Of a stretch of 64,000 bases of DNA, positions 37,601 to 43,545 are shown piece by piece. The translations under genes and the position numbers were made by a program. The stretch is taken from NCBI GenBank assembly GCA_964019695.1, contig OZ026515.1, forward strand, positions 35,418,994-35,482,993. The letters run 5' to 3'. A model generated the notes under the pieces. That model was not told where the DNA came from. It saw only the letters and a list, made by a program, of their open reading frames with translations, and ran no database searches. Every line of letters starts with the position of its first letter. The stretch's first letter is position 1. The DNA comes from Loripinus fragilis (lineage: Eukaryota; Mollusca; Bivalvia; Lucinida; Lucinidae).

Positions 37601-40600
37601 GTCACGGAGCGCTTATGAAAATAATAATGAAAGTTAATCAAGCGTGTGACTGATTCATGTAAAGAAATATTTGGTTCGAGCCATCATAGCGTTTTTACAT
37701 GAAAAATCGCCCTGCGGACTGTGCTTTGAGTTTGAGAGTTCGAGCCATCGCTGTTCGAGCCTGGGGTTTATTTTAACAATAAATGTATTGGGGAATTGCC
37801 GGTGTAACAGGCCGGAATTTCCTCCCAGTCAGTTTTTTCCCCGGGGAAAAAGTAGGCCGGACAATTCTTTCCCCACCCAGTCAGTTCCCCCCCCCCCCCC
37901 CCCCCCCGAATAATTTCAAAAATCAAAATGGGATTATTATTTCTTTGCATAAATTTCAAACGCCGCTATTTAATTAGCGATAGGTCTCAAAAGTACTCAT
38001 ACTTATTGCTGTTTGGTTGTGATTTCTAGGGGTTCAGACCATTCACTTTTACTATCAGTCTTTTGGTTTATTGTACTCTTTCACTGTATCTCTCAGTCTT
38101 TAGGTTTAACCTACTCTTGCACTGTATCTGAACACTCATGATTGTCTTGTCCTAAGGAGAAATTCAAGTTAAGGAAGCATTTAGCTAACTGTATGTTCCT
38201 TCTCAATAGTGGGGTGGGGAAAGACTGGGCCGGCCCATTCTTTCCCCCCTCCATTGAGTTCTAACCTTTCAATTCATCTATCAGTCCTTGGTTGAAACTA
38301 CTCTTACACTGAATCTGAACACTCATGATTGACATATCTCAAGGAGAAATTCAAGTTACAAGCATTCAGCCAAATGATTTTTCCAAATAGGGGGTGGGGA
38401 AAGACTGGGCCGGCCCATTCTTTCCCCCTCTATTATTTTCTAACCTTTCTATTTATCTCTCAGTCTTTAGGTTTAACCTACTCTTGCACTGTATCTTAAC
38501 ACTCATGAATGTCTTGTCCTATGGAGAAATTCAAGTTAAGAAAGCATTTCGCTAACTGCATGTTCCTTCTCAATAGTGGGGTGGGGAAAGACTGGGCCGG
38601 CCCATTCTTTCCCCCCCTCCAATGGGTTCTAATCTTTCAATTTATCTGTCTGTCCTTGGTTTAAACTACTCTTACACTGAATCTGAACAGTCATGATTGA
38701 CATATCTCAAGGAGAAATTCAAGTTACAAGCATTCAGCCAAATGATTCTTCTAAATAGGGGGTGGGGAAAGACTGGGCCGGCCCATTCTTTCCCCCCTCT
38801 ATAATTTTCTAACCTTTCTATTTATCTCTCAGTCTTTAGGTTTAACTTACTCTTGCACTGTATCTGAACACTCATGAATGTCTTGTCCTAAGGAGAAATT
38901 CAAGTTAAGAAAGCATTTCCCTAACTGCATGTTCCTTCTCAATAGTGGGGTGGGGCAGACTGGGCCGGCCCATTCTTCCCCCCCCCCTCCATTGGGTTCT
39001 AACCTTGCAATTTATCTGTCAGTCCTTGAGTTAAACTACTCTTACACTGAATCTGAACACCCATGCTTGACATATCTCTAGGAGAAATTCAAGTTTTAAG
39101 CATTCAGCCAAATGATTCTTCTAAATAAGGGGTGGGGAAAGACTGGGCCGGCCCATTCTTTCCCCCCTCTATTATTTTCTAACCTTTCTATTTATCTCTC
39201 AGTCTTTAGGTTTAACCTACTCTTGCACTGTATCTGAACACTCATGAATGTCTTGTCCTAAGGAGAAATTCAAGGTGAGAAAGCATATAGCTAACTGCAT
39301 GTTCCTTCTCAATAGAGGGGTGGGGAAAGACTCGGCCGGCCCATTCTTCCCCACCCCCCTCCATTGAGTTCTAACCTTTCAATTGATCTGTCAGTCCGTG
39401 GTTTTTTACTACTCTTACACTGAATCTGAACACTCATGATTGACATATCTCAAGGAGAAATTCAAGTTACAAGCATTCAGCCAAATGATTCTTCTAAATA
39501 GGGGGTGGGGAAAGACTGGGCCGGCCCATTCTTTCCCCCCTCTATTATTTTCTAACCTTTCTATTTATCTCTCAGTCTTTAGGTTTAACCTACTCTTGCA
39601 CTGTATCTAAACACTCATGATTGTCTTGTCCAAAGGAGAAATTCAAGTTAAGAAAGCATTTAGCTAATTGCATGTTCCTTCTCAATAGTGGGGTGGGGAA
39701 AGACTTGGCCGGCCCATTCTTCCCCCCCTCCAAAATCTTTTGATCTTTCTATTGATCAGTTAGTCTTTTGGTTTATGTTACTCTTTCACTGTATCTTAAC
39801 ACTTATGAATGACCGATTCCAAAAAGAGAATCAAGTTTTCAAACCAAACATTTTATTTGTACTGCTACATTGTGGGGTGTGGAAAGACTGGGCCGGCCCA
39901 TTCTTTCACCCCCCCCCCTCCAAAATGTTCTGATCTTAATTCTATTTATCTTTCAGTCTTTCAGTTTATATTATTCTTTTACTGTATCTGAAGACTTATG
40001 AATGACTCATTCCAAAGAGATAAACAAATTTTCAAACCAAAAAGTTTATTGGTTATCTCATTCCAAAGTGTTCCAACCTTTGTATTTTATCTTAGTGAAT
40101 TGATTCTTCCAAATAGTGGGTTGGGGAAAGACTGGGCCGATTTTCCTTTAACCCATTCAAATAACCATTTTGAATTAAGAACATACTCATTTTGTTTTTT
40201 GAATAGGCTAACCATTTATAATCAAATCCTTCTACACCCTCTGCACTTTTGTGCTGTGTTGAGGGTGGTAGAGTTATAATACAGCTATTTCAGAATGATA
40301 TTTAATTTGATTTAACTACACAATGACACATATATCATTTTCAAGCCTTTTCCGAAAAAATAACATGGGGGAAAAAACTGACTGGGTGGGGAAAAAACTG
40401 ACTAGTCAAATCTTTCCCCGGGGGAAAAAACTGACCGTTACACCGGGACCGACTAACGAGTTCGAGCGATCCCTGGTGTTCGAGACAGGCGAGTTCGAGC
40501 GACCAAAGTTCGACTGTAATTATGTTCCATGAGTACCAAATGATTCCTATATGCTATAAGATAAATTCAGAGTTTGTAGGAGACATTTGGAGCAAGAGAC

Positions 40601-41401
40601 CCCTAAACTTGTTAAGGTCCTTATTGATCATATATTACAACTTGATCATGAATATGGAAATGACATTGTCTGCACATGCGTTGATATGAAAGATCGACCT
40701 GTCTGCTATGGCACATCACTGCTGAAAATGGGTTTTGTGTTAATATGCAATATGCATTGCTCAAAACATTTACATGAAAAAGTAGCATGGGGCGAACCGC
40801 TATAAATAATCTATCTTTGGAGACATCAAGTCACCTTTGATAGCCAAACCATAACAATGATTGGTACAACAGTATTTAATGACAGAATGATAAGGTTTTC
40901 TTCATTAAAACATTTTTGACATCTTTCTGCACATGGCCAGATCATAGAAGCGGTTTTAGTGACACATGATTAAGCAGAATGATAAGATTGAATCAACCAA
41001 TCGGGCTAATCACATGACTTTGTGACGCATTTGTTAAACAAGTATGTCACATGTACCCACAATGCTCAAATCAGATAGGTCAGTATGCGATAGCCATGCC
41101 ACCTGTTGGAAGATATTGATGGAAATGGTCAAATGGAATTGGAACATTTTTTATCAGGATTATCAGAGTAATTAAGAGTGAATGAGTCTACTGTGCTTTA
41201 TATCGTTCCAGGAATATCAAAAGAGAAACCCATCCTACATTGTACCTGTAATTGCCTAGCTAGTTCTTCATCTTTATCCAAGTCATCATTCTTGGGCAGC
41301 TTGGTATGAGCTTCATCTTTGGATGTGCTGAAGGTTCTACTGGAACTTACTTTACTATCGCCCTTTGTTGTCTTAGGTTTCACGGCCGGCTTTTTGGACA
41401 T
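17674..41401 (-). CDS. RING-H2 E3 ubiquitin-protein ligase, ten coding exons, 434 aa
   Basis: Coding exons on the minus strand: 41401-41246, 36876-36796, 36071-35967, 30749-30583, 25136-24850, 22722-22699, 22023-21899, 20375-20289, 18999-18778 and 17724-17674. The total is 1305 nt including TGA, in phase throughout, every intron GT...AG. Residues 1-79 hold two acidic helices, DKDEELARQLQ and DADLARRLQEEE, like ubiquitin-binding UIM/MIU helices. Residues 80-345 are Pro/Arg/Ser-rich and low in order. Residues 345-370 (ALWELAERLGDVKPRGL) resemble the segment before the RING in RNF38/RLIM and plant BIG BROTHER-type ligases. The RING is C386-x2-C389-x14-C404-x-H406-x2-H409-x2-C412-x10-C423-x2-C426, complete, so E2 binding and ubiquitin transfer are expected. 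No transmembrane segment or signal peptide is seen, so it is likely nuclear or cytosolic. Exon 6 is the least certain part. I assign no symbol because orthology is unclear. Confidence 0.88.
17775..17950. mobile_element. MITE family C copy in the last intron of the ligase gene
   Basis: Starts GGTTCAGATAAGGATAG and holds GTGTTTTGGGTGCTC, GAGACGGTTCTTTTGAG and GTACGCACTC. The left side of the central palindrome is shortened. It begins about 50 bases from exon 10. Confidence 0.8.
18152..18240. repeat. short palindromic element (CTTTCTAGATTTCAC type)
   Basis: Related to the longer palindrome at 19895-20012: CTCGAGTTATTCATCCCAAAG, GTCCTTTAGGAC at the centre, then ATAATTACTCTTCC and TTTCTAGATTTCACTCG. 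Confidence 0.6.
18305..18375 (-). repeat. tRNA-like sequence, SINE head relic
   Basis: The minus strand carries TGGCAATGTGGTAGAG (A-box-like) and GGGTCAATCCC (B-box-like) at tRNA-like spacing. The acceptor stem does not close, so it is not a functional tRNA gene. Confidence 0.5.
18778..18999 (-). CDS. RING E3 ligase coding exon 9: pre-RING segment and most of the RING
   Basis: 74 codons, phase 0 at both ends. Acceptor TTTTGATTCAG (ends 19000) and donor AAA|GTAAGT (18777-18776). It encodes ALWELAERLGDVKPRGLKEE, a KLPTRTYRKR stretch, then CRVC, the CKHEYHIDC knuckle and IKEWLK. Six of the eight zinc ligands are here. The upstream TTG-ATT reading into the intron is not exon. Confidence 0.95.
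19062..19184. repeat. tandem repeat, 30 bp x 4
   Basis: AATAGGAATAAAATACACAT then GATTACAGTA repeats at 19062, 19092, 19122 and 19152 with two or three substitutions (GATTAGAGTA, ATATACAT). It lies 60 bases upstream of the exon 9 acceptor in the transcript sense. The frame at 19005-19271 merely reads through it. Confidence 0.95.
19725..19858. mobile_element. MITE family A, right-half fragment
   Basis: CCTAATTCAGTATTTTGAGG, TTTCTATGGAATG, GGAATAATCCT and AACTTGCATCCACCC match the right half of family A. Confidence 0.6.
19895..20012. repeat. near-perfect palindrome, arms about 47 bp
   Basis: GTGAAATCTAGAAAGGA, GAGTAATTCTTCCCAAAGC and ACTCGTCCTA are mirrored as TAGGACGAGT, GCTTTGAGAAGAATTGCTC and TCCTTTCTAGTTTCAC, with almost no loop. 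Around it are further GAGTGAAA/CACTCGTC short palindromes (20180-20245). It is a foldback element in the intron between exons 8 and 9. Confidence 0.85.
20289..20375 (-). CDS. RING E3 ligase coding exon 8
   Basis: 29 codons, phase 0 at both ends. It encodes RDPFLLMLLLMGRH followed by PGMLIPDDVDASDYE. Acceptor TTTTCAG (ends 20376), donor GAG|GTAAGT. The hydrophobic run FLLMLLLM is too short for a membrane span and is followed by an acidic turn, so an amphipathic helix packing near the pre-RING segment is more likely. Confidence 0.93.
20553..20606 (-). repeat. tRNA-like sequence, SINE relic
   Basis: The minus strand reads GGTCTAGTGAGTAAATCAC then GGTGCAGGTTAAATCC, with A- and B-box-like parts. 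It is too degenerate and too short for a tRNA gene. Confidence 0.35.
20848..21030. mobile_element. MITE family C copy
   Basis: GTCCAGATTTATGCGCGTAA, GATTTTGGGTCGTTTG, CATGAGACATATTTTTTTTT, CACAACATATGTTTTGATTG. Diverged at the central palindrome. Confidence 0.7.
21079..21214. repeat. tandem repeat, 28 bp x about 5
   Basis: ACAAAAGTAACCTTATTTCA then TAACATTC recurs with starts at 21091, 21119, 21147, 21175 and 21203, exactly 28 bases apart; the last two units are diverged. Confidence 0.95.
21583..21828. mobile_element. MITE family F, copy 2
   Basis: TTAACTCTTAAAGTGCCAAG to GGCGCATTAAGAGTTA. The centre CAGACTGCTCCTATAGGAGC then AGTCTG is a perfect palindrome here. It is otherwise closely similar to 14838-15084. 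Confidence 0.85.
21899..22023 (-). CDS. RING E3 ligase coding exon 7
   Basis: 125 nt. Acceptor TTTCTAG (ends 22024), donor ATG|GTATGT. It begins with two bases of a split codon (phase 1) and ends in phase 0. It encodes TLPLPVDPDSIPEGELEPDL, then MVLDVSSPTDMSREDNFINIM, acidic and probably flexible. Confidence 0.92.
22699..22722 (-). CDS. RING E3 ligase coding exon 6, probable 24-nt micro-exon
   Basis: The donor CCAG|GTAATT at 22698 is good and phase-compatible with exon 7. In the preferred model the acceptor is AAAACAG|GTGC (22723), giving ALNLCLP between exon 5's GPRQ|G and exon 7's A|TLPLP. The acceptor's pyrimidine tract is poor. A phase-equivalent alternative (AACTGAG at 22768) extends the exon to 22767 and adds 15 residues (ending LLMTNESKTG). 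The exon's existence is supported by phase logic rather than by protein similarity. Confidence 0.6.
22806..22980. mobile_element. MITE family C copy
   Basis: GGTCGTAAAAATGTTAC, CACATCTGTTTTGGGTGCTC, AAAAGAACCATCTCAATGAG, then GAGTACCCACAACAAAGG. The central palindrome is intact but mismatched. Confidence 0.75.
23343..24763. mobile_element. TIR element (CGCGAAAATT type), host of a nested Tc1-like insertion
   Basis: Left end TATACCATAAAATGGGAAAT then GTCGTCCAATTTTCGC. The right end in reverse complement is TATAGCGTAAAATGGAATAT then GTCGCCAAATTTTCGC. Paired CGCGAAA/TTTTCGCGG motifs are inside both ends. The right end lies 87 bases from coding exon 5. The interior (23727-24508) is a separate element, leaving about 640 bp of its own sequence. 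Confidence 0.75.
23727..24508. mobile_element. Tc1/mariner-type non-autonomous element, 26-bp TIRs
   Basis: The ends CCCGACAAAAAAAGAAACGC then ACCACT are mirrored at the right with one mismatch, and the flanks are TATA on both sides. The 782 bp interior has no transposase-like frame. It sits inside the 23343-24763 element. Confidence 0.9.
24850..25136 (-). CDS. RING E3 ligase coding exon 5 (Arg/Pro-rich linker)
   Basis: 287 nt, 95 full codons plus split codons at both ends. Acceptor CACCTCATCTAG (ends 25137), donor CAAG|GTAGGG. Exon 4 ends AG and the first base A completes Arg (phase 2). It encodes ALYNYRSPVRASRGPRSRVS and ends with RPGLGPRQ, rich in Arg, Pro and Ser with no fold visible. 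The frame stays open past the donor to about 24680, but that extension enters transposon sequence (24763 and below), which argues for splicing at 24850. Confidence 0.88.
25255..25322. mobile_element. MITE family C, left half of a split copy
   Basis: GAGTGTACCAAAAACTAATT, CTCAACCAAAATATATG, GTGGGTAC, then it stops exactly at the TIR of the 4.2-kb element. It continues at 29545. Confidence 0.8.
26354..26746. mobile_element. TIR MITE (GGGTGTTTAGACGG ends)
   Basis: Left GGGTGTTTAGACGGCATGAT then TTAGTC; right, in reverse complement, GGGTTGTTTAGACGGAATGA then TTTTGTC. 393 bp, non-coding. The overlapping opposite-strand frames here (26179-26553) are by-products. Confidence 0.8.
27942..28114. mobile_element. 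MITE family D, copy 4 (deleted)
   Basis: TGAGCCGCGACATGTGATTT to CATGTCACGGCTCA, with the AGCCTGTGCAGCC block. The left arm after the first 20 bases is deleted. Confidence 0.75.
28261..28281. repeat. (GA)n microsatellite
   Basis: A run of GAGAGAGA follows GTAGGTATGA. Similar GA runs occur at 28905-28928 and 28983-28995, with the same GATCTGGATCCAAACTGTTTG-like and GACGAAGCATTCTTTC-like flanks at 28220-28440 and 28745-28900, showing a locally duplicated ~0.5-kb module. Confidence 0.9.
28488..28552. repeat. hairpin, arms about 28 bp
   Basis: GCCATCATCGGCCCGCCAGC then GAAACGCC, a 7-base loop TATAAAT, then GGCGCTTTGCTGGCGTGCC then GATGATGGC. Three mismatches or fewer. GC-rich against an AT-rich background. 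Confidence 0.9.
28645..28685. repeat. poly(G) tract, 41 bases
   Basis: Uninterrupted G run, followed by GTCCAGACC and a GCATCCGCGCATG end that resembles the end of the homopolymer-rich repeats at 48230, 55285 and 63788. Its length in the assembly is unreliable. Confidence 0.95.
29545..29668. mobile_element. MITE family C, right half of a split copy
   Basis: CTCAAAAGAACCGTCTCAAT then GAGATGGTTC, CACCCAAAACATATG and TTTATCTAAACCTATG. It completes the half at 25255-25322. Confidence 0.85.
29944..30021 (-). repeat. tRNA-like sequence, SINE or tRNA pseudogene
   Basis: The minus strand begins GCTGGGC and ends GTCCAGC, a seven-pair acceptor stem. It has CTAGTGCAGTC (poor A box) and AAGTTCAAATC (B box). 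The T stem does not pair and the anticodon arm is irregular, so it is not a working tRNA. Confidence 0.45.
30315..30528. mobile_element. MITE family E, copy 2
   Basis: CCTCGAGGTTATGA, AATGCTCAATTCAGC, CATGAAATTTCAACTACTCA, TTAATGTTAAAATGCCAACA, ending GATGAGTTGAGCATGACCTC. It lies about 55 bases from coding exon 4. Confidence 0.75.
30583..30749 (-). CDS. RING E3 ligase coding exon 4
   Basis: 167 nt. Acceptor TTTTTATTAACAG (ends 30750), donor AATAG|GTATTC in phase 2. It encodes LDDDGSENVTPAMGEGIPLP, then SRLRRLSSNSDSDTEE and LTGLTRRTTDRPRRGPN. Acidic-Ser runs (SNSDSDTEE) are candidate CK2 sites and RRxS/RRT patches are basic; predicted disordered. Confidence 0.92.
30818..31160. mobile_element. 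MITE family A copy interrupted by a family C MITE
   Basis: The left part (30818-30945) reads CATGGGTGAAAATGG, TTAAAACTT and GCAGTATGTC, as in family A. From about 30955 to 31130 the sequence is family C (GTGGGTACTCAAAAGAACCG, GACAGTTCTTTTGA, GATGGGTAAGAAAATATTT). AATAATCCTGAAACTTT then CTCATG (31135-31160) is the family A right end. The central palindrome of family A is lost. Confidence 0.75.
31679..31881. mobile_element. pogo/Tigger-like MITE, copy 2
   Basis: TA-flanked. Ends CAGTAAAACCTGTCTTCAGC and GCTTAAGACAGGTTTCACTG. The central palindrome GTATTGCAGAATGCTCC/GGAGCATTCTGCAATAC lies at 31761-31798. Confidence 0.9.
32056..32797. mobile_element. foldback element with about 260-bp inverted arms
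   Basis: The left arm reads TCACGGGTGGGCATCAGCGG, CGTTCCTTCGTCACATCC, GTGGTAGTGGCATCGTCAC and ACAAAGGTAGGTACTTTCGC, then AAACAGGCCAAACGCGATG. The right arm (to 32797) is its complement with roughly 10-15% mismatch by eye, and about 220 bp of unique DNA lies between. The frame at 31969-32241 crosses the left arm and is not a gene. Confidence 0.9.
32800..34900. other. intronic DNA without recognised features
   Basis: Intron between coding exons 3 and 4. AT-rich. A short G run and CTCCTCCCCCGGAAATTTG repeat scrap lies near 34588-34620. No exon-like frame; 33467-33652 has no recognisable motif. Confidence 0.4.
34921..35110 (+). mobile_element. tRNA-derived SINE of a second type
   Basis: GCAGTTGGTAGTGCGTCCAG (A-box-like AGTTGGTAG) is followed by GCAGGTTCTATTCCC (B box) and then a tRNA-unrelated body (GTCAATTACTGGTGAAAGAT). 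It differs from the GAGCGCAGTGGCTCAGTGG SINE. Confidence 0.55.
35721..35840. repeat. inverted repeat, arms 27 bp
   Basis: GTGAGGGTAGGATAGAAAAA then TCGGTCCC at the left; GGGACGGATTTTTCTATCC then TACCCTCAC at the right. A related single arm occurs near 5400-5440. It lies in the intron between exons 3 and 4. Confidence 0.85.
35967..36071 (-). CDS. RING E3 ligase coding exon 3
   Basis: 35 codons, phase 0 at both ends. Acceptor GTTTTCTAG (ends 36072), donor GAG|GTATGG. It encodes VSMFMPPGRPGARPMSATP, then LRNMEALFGVTARIQE: a Pro/Arg-rich stretch followed by a short amphipathic helix. Confidence 0.92.
36240..36310. repeat. short palindrome of the CAGTGAAGACCC type
   Basis: CAAACAGTGTACACCCTGAT, GAAATGCTGCATTATGCAGC then ATTTCATCTGGGTCTTCACTGTTTG-like right arm. 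Relatives with the same outer ends but different centres are at 8895-8990, 11215-11285, 23145-23215, 44188-44240, 49375-49445, 54766-54845 and 58430-58525. Confidence 0.8.
36796..36876 (-). CDS. RING E3 ligase coding exon 2 (second LARxLQ helix)
   Basis: 27 codons, phase 0 at both ends. Acceptor CATCTTTTGTAG (ends 36877), donor CAG|GTAATA. It encodes EEFYAEQAESDADLARRLQ, then EEERHKNQ. The helix repeats the DKDEELARQLQ motif of exon 1. A pogo-like element starts only 18 bases upstream of this acceptor in transcript sense. Confidence 0.93.
37887..37907. repeat. poly(C) tract, 21 bases
   Basis: Uninterrupted C run just inside the left end of the inner element. The proline-rich reading in the forward frames and glycine-rich reading on the other strand are artefacts. 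Confidence 0.95.
38040..40150. repeat. satellite array, about 184-bp unit, alternating A/B subtypes
   Basis: The anchor AAAGACTGGGCCGGCCCATT recurs at about 38221, 38401, 38588, 38769, 39139, 39327, 39512, 39700, 39884 and 40128, plus a GCAGACTGGGCC variant at 38956. Spacing is 180-190 bases except the last (about 244). Two unit types alternate: type A after the anchor has TTGAGTTCTAACCTTTCAAT and later GACATATCTCAAGGAG; type B has ATTATTTTCTAACCTTTC and later GTCTTGTCCTAAGGAG. The higher-order repeat is therefore about 368 bp. The outer units at the right are diverged. Confidence 0.93.
41246..41401 (-). CDS. RING E3 ligase coding exon 1 (initiator exon, first LARxLQ helix)
   Basis: Codons 1-52, donor CAG|GTACAA (41245). 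It encodes MSKKPAVKPKTTKGDSK, a Ser/Thr-rich stretch, then LPKNDDLDKDEELARQLQ. The Lys-rich start could serve as a nuclear signal. The upstream frame contains another ATG (41471), but a strong acceptor TTTTTCTTTCAG ends at 41414, 12 bases before the chosen ATG. The exon therefore most likely begins at 41413 with a 12-base 5' UTR part and a non-coding exon further upstream. Confidence 0.9.
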
Positions 41402-41425
41402 GATGTGAAATAACTGAAAGAAAAA
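41402..41425 (-). promoter_or_regulatory. splice acceptor of a 5' UTR intron before the ligase start codon
   Basis: The minus strand reads GCCTTTTTCTTTCAG, then TTATTTCACATC and the ATG at 41401. The long pyrimidine tract makes this the best acceptor near the start, so the promoter lies further upstream (above 41.4 kb) and may be outside the window. Confidence 0.75.
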
Positions 41426-41720
41426 GGCTAAATCAACCTTAATACATGTACCTAGACTGGCTCCCGTCGTCAAACTTAATTATGCATACTCAAAAGTATT
41501 TTTTTCATTGATTTCTCAATCTAATGATGGCTGAGTATGTTCTAAGGGCTGAAAGAAAAGACAACTCTGATGGGAAAACAATGTTTGGATTATTTCTCTT
41601 GGTCAGAACATCCTTATTAAATCAATGAACATACGACAGGGAGCCAGTCTAACATGTACCATGCTCAACCCAAAAACATTATCTTCTAAAAAAAGTGTAG
41701 GTCTTTGAGAAGCCAGCTGA

Positions 41721-41963
41721 CATGGGTGAAAGTTCAAAATTTCCAAAATCCTGAACTTTAGAAATTCAAATTTTTAAACCTGCAGGATGCCTACAAAAAT
41801 GAACAATTTCATGTTTAAATGAATAATTGTGTTTAGATAATCTAAAAATCATTCAGAGAAGCTACTATAATCTCCCTAATTCAGCGTTTTGAGGATGACT
41901 TTCTATGGAAAGTCAGCCTCAAAATCCCGAATTCAGGATTAATCCGGAAAATTTTCACCCATG
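41721..41963. mobile_element. MITE family A, copy 4 (best preserved)
   Basis: CATGGGTGAAAGTTCAAAAT to AAAATTTTCACCCATG. The central TTTGAGGATGACTTTC and GAAAGTCAGCCTCAAAA palindrome is nearly perfect. 243 bp. Confidence 0.9.
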
Positions 41964-42201
41964 AGCTGATCTGGATTCACATTGTTTTCTGCTCTGCTTG
42001 TAAATGCAAGCTAATGTCACTTGAATCCTGCATGTTAATCAGCTAATGACTAGAAAGGAACCAACTGCAGTACATTTGTACATAAAAGTATTCAGCATGG
42101 TTCGGCTAGGTTAACAGGGATAGTTCTGGTTCAGAATACCAGGAGAGAAAATATCTCATTTAGCAAAAACTGATGAGAAATTATATGAATTTTCAGTGAG
42201 T

Positions 42202-42389
42202 TTTGTTTGTTTAATTTGATTCTTTCCGTCCAGTCAACAGTTTTTCAGTTATGTCAGGATGGGTCTTCCTGGGTCGAACCAGTACTAAGTTATGATTAAT
42301 GTGTTTTACTCAAGGACACAACACAGTGAGGCTCGAACCCACAACCTCTTGATCTCAAGACAAGCACTATACCACTGAGCTCCCTACAA
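42202..42389 (-). mobile_element. tRNA-derived SINE, copy 2, with 11-bp target-site duplication
   Basis: Minus-strand head with a GAGGTTGTGGGTTCGAGCC B box and a body as in the 5009-5213 copy. Direct repeats TTTCAGTGAGT flank it at 42191-42201 and 42390-42400. Part of the A-box region is deleted. Confidence 0.85.
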
Positions 42390-42722
42390 TTTCAGTGAGT
42401 CATTTTAGCAAAATTCTTAACTGAATTACATTTTTTATGATTTTTACTCCCATTAAGCCAATTTCAAAGAAAACTTTGGACCAAAAAATGAGAGAATCTC
42501 AATTTCTGGCACTCTAAAATGGTGAAAATAATCCCTGGTTCAACATTATCTACATTGTATTGTTTTACATATACTAGAAACCTGTACTTTACTTTGACAA
42601 TTTCACAAACGTCTGAATATGACATCCTGTGCTATTTGCTAAGAATAATGTATATATCCATGAGACAGATTACAACAATTCCTATGGAGGAAAATAAGAG
42701 GCTAACTTTGGATGAAAGTTCA

Positions 42723-42852
42723 GAGGTGAGCTCAATAATGCGAGAGCTCGCCGGGCGCTCGTTGACTGGTACCTATCTATATTCGTTATGTGTAAAGCCT
42801 GACATCAGTACAACGAGCGCTAGCAAGCGCTGGCATCATTGAACTCGCCTCA
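42723..42852. repeat. inverted repeat, arms about 42 bp
   Basis: GAGGTGAGCTCAATAATGCG, GCGCTCGTTG at the left; CAACGAGCGC, GCTGGCATCATTGAACTCGC then CTC at the right. The loop is about 45 bases. The 42519-42842 frame runs across it. Confidence 0.75.
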
Positions 42853-42954
42853 GATAATATGCTGACCCATAGATCTCAGTGATGGTTAATGGTTAATCGT
42901 TATGGCTCAGTATTTTGCTGGCTGAACATTTTCCAAACAAAGTTTGTTGACATT

Positions 42955-43545
42955 TATGTCCAGCATCCCACAGGAAATGGTTCTAGATCCATTGCTATTT
43001 CTTCTATATAATACATGTATAAACAATCCACCACAGGAAGCAGTAGTTAAGCTACTAGACCTTGATATTTTTGTCAATTTTACTATTACTTTTTATTCGG
43101 TAATTAGCACATGTATAATTTGATATCATACAGCTAGTCTCATCTCTTCTCTTTCACATCCTCACCTTGTCACATATGTTCATATTATTGCTAAATGATA
43201 CCAGACTAGTGGCTTGGCTAAGTAGAGTTTTAAAGCACTCCTGTTTGCTGATGACAGTCTCCGGTACCTCAAGGTAGCACTGCAGAGGGACTTGGGCAGG
43301 CTCAAGCATTGGGAAGAAGATTGGCAGATGTTGTTTAACCCCAGCTAAGTAATCAGATTCATATATCATAATCCGATCGGTGCAGGGGCATCATACACAT
43401 CAGTGGGCCCCTTTCCAGGTAAATGGCTAGCTGCAAGCATAGCAGTTCTCACACCTGACTAAAAGAAATCATGTTGGAGCCACCTATCAGATTCACTGCC
43501 ATAATCTATCATTTGGCGAGGAAGTGAAATACCTGGATCATAACA
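42955..43545 (+). mobile_element. CR1/jockey-like RT core fragment, interrupted
   Basis: SSIPQEMVLDPLLFLLYN (about 42960-43015) matches the SGVPQGSVLGPLLFLLYIND motif of non-LTR RT. After about 150 bp of unrelated DNA come LFADDSLRYL (catalytic [FY]ADD), RDLGRLKHWEEDWQMLFNPS (about 43240-43345) and, after frameshifts, EEVKYL (about 43520-43540). Minus-strand frame 43154-43369 is its shadow. The copy ends inside the palindrome at 43519-43581. Confidence 0.8.

Larger units (their letters stand above)
37798..40446. mobile_element. inner CCGGTGTAAC-ended element carrying a satellite array
   Basis: The left end reads CCGGTGTAACAGG, then AGTCAGTTTTTTCCCCGGGG. The right end is CCCCGGGGGAAAAAACTGAC then CGTTACACCGG. 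Repeated GTCAGTTTTTTCCCC/GGGGAAAAAACTGAC motifs lie at both ends. A clear target duplication is not visible, so it may be part of the outer element rather than a separate insertion. Confidence 0.65.
36895..40516. mobile_element. pogo/Tigger-like non-autonomous element, 3.6 kb
   Basis: It is flanked by TA (36893-36894; 40517-40518). The left end CAGTTGAACTTTGATGGCTC then GAATTCG is mirrored by the right end (GAGTTCGAGCGACCAAAGTT then CGACTG). GTTCGAGCGATCC-type blocks recur just inside both ends and at 37674-37760. CAGT(T/C)GAAC ends with TA duplication are typical of pogo/Tigger relatives. No transposase frame is present. A CCGGTGTAAC-ended block with a satellite fills the middle. Confidence 0.85.

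Noticed and set aside
38040..40150. CRISPR array
   Set aside because: Regular spacing, but the whole 184-bp unit is repeated rather than short repeats with unique spacers, and the DNA is animal nuclear.
41402..41473. Upstream in-frame ATG giving a longer ligase N-terminus
   Set aside because: A strong splice acceptor (TTTTTCTTTCAG ending at 41414) sits between it and the MSKK start, so the upstream frame is most likely intron.
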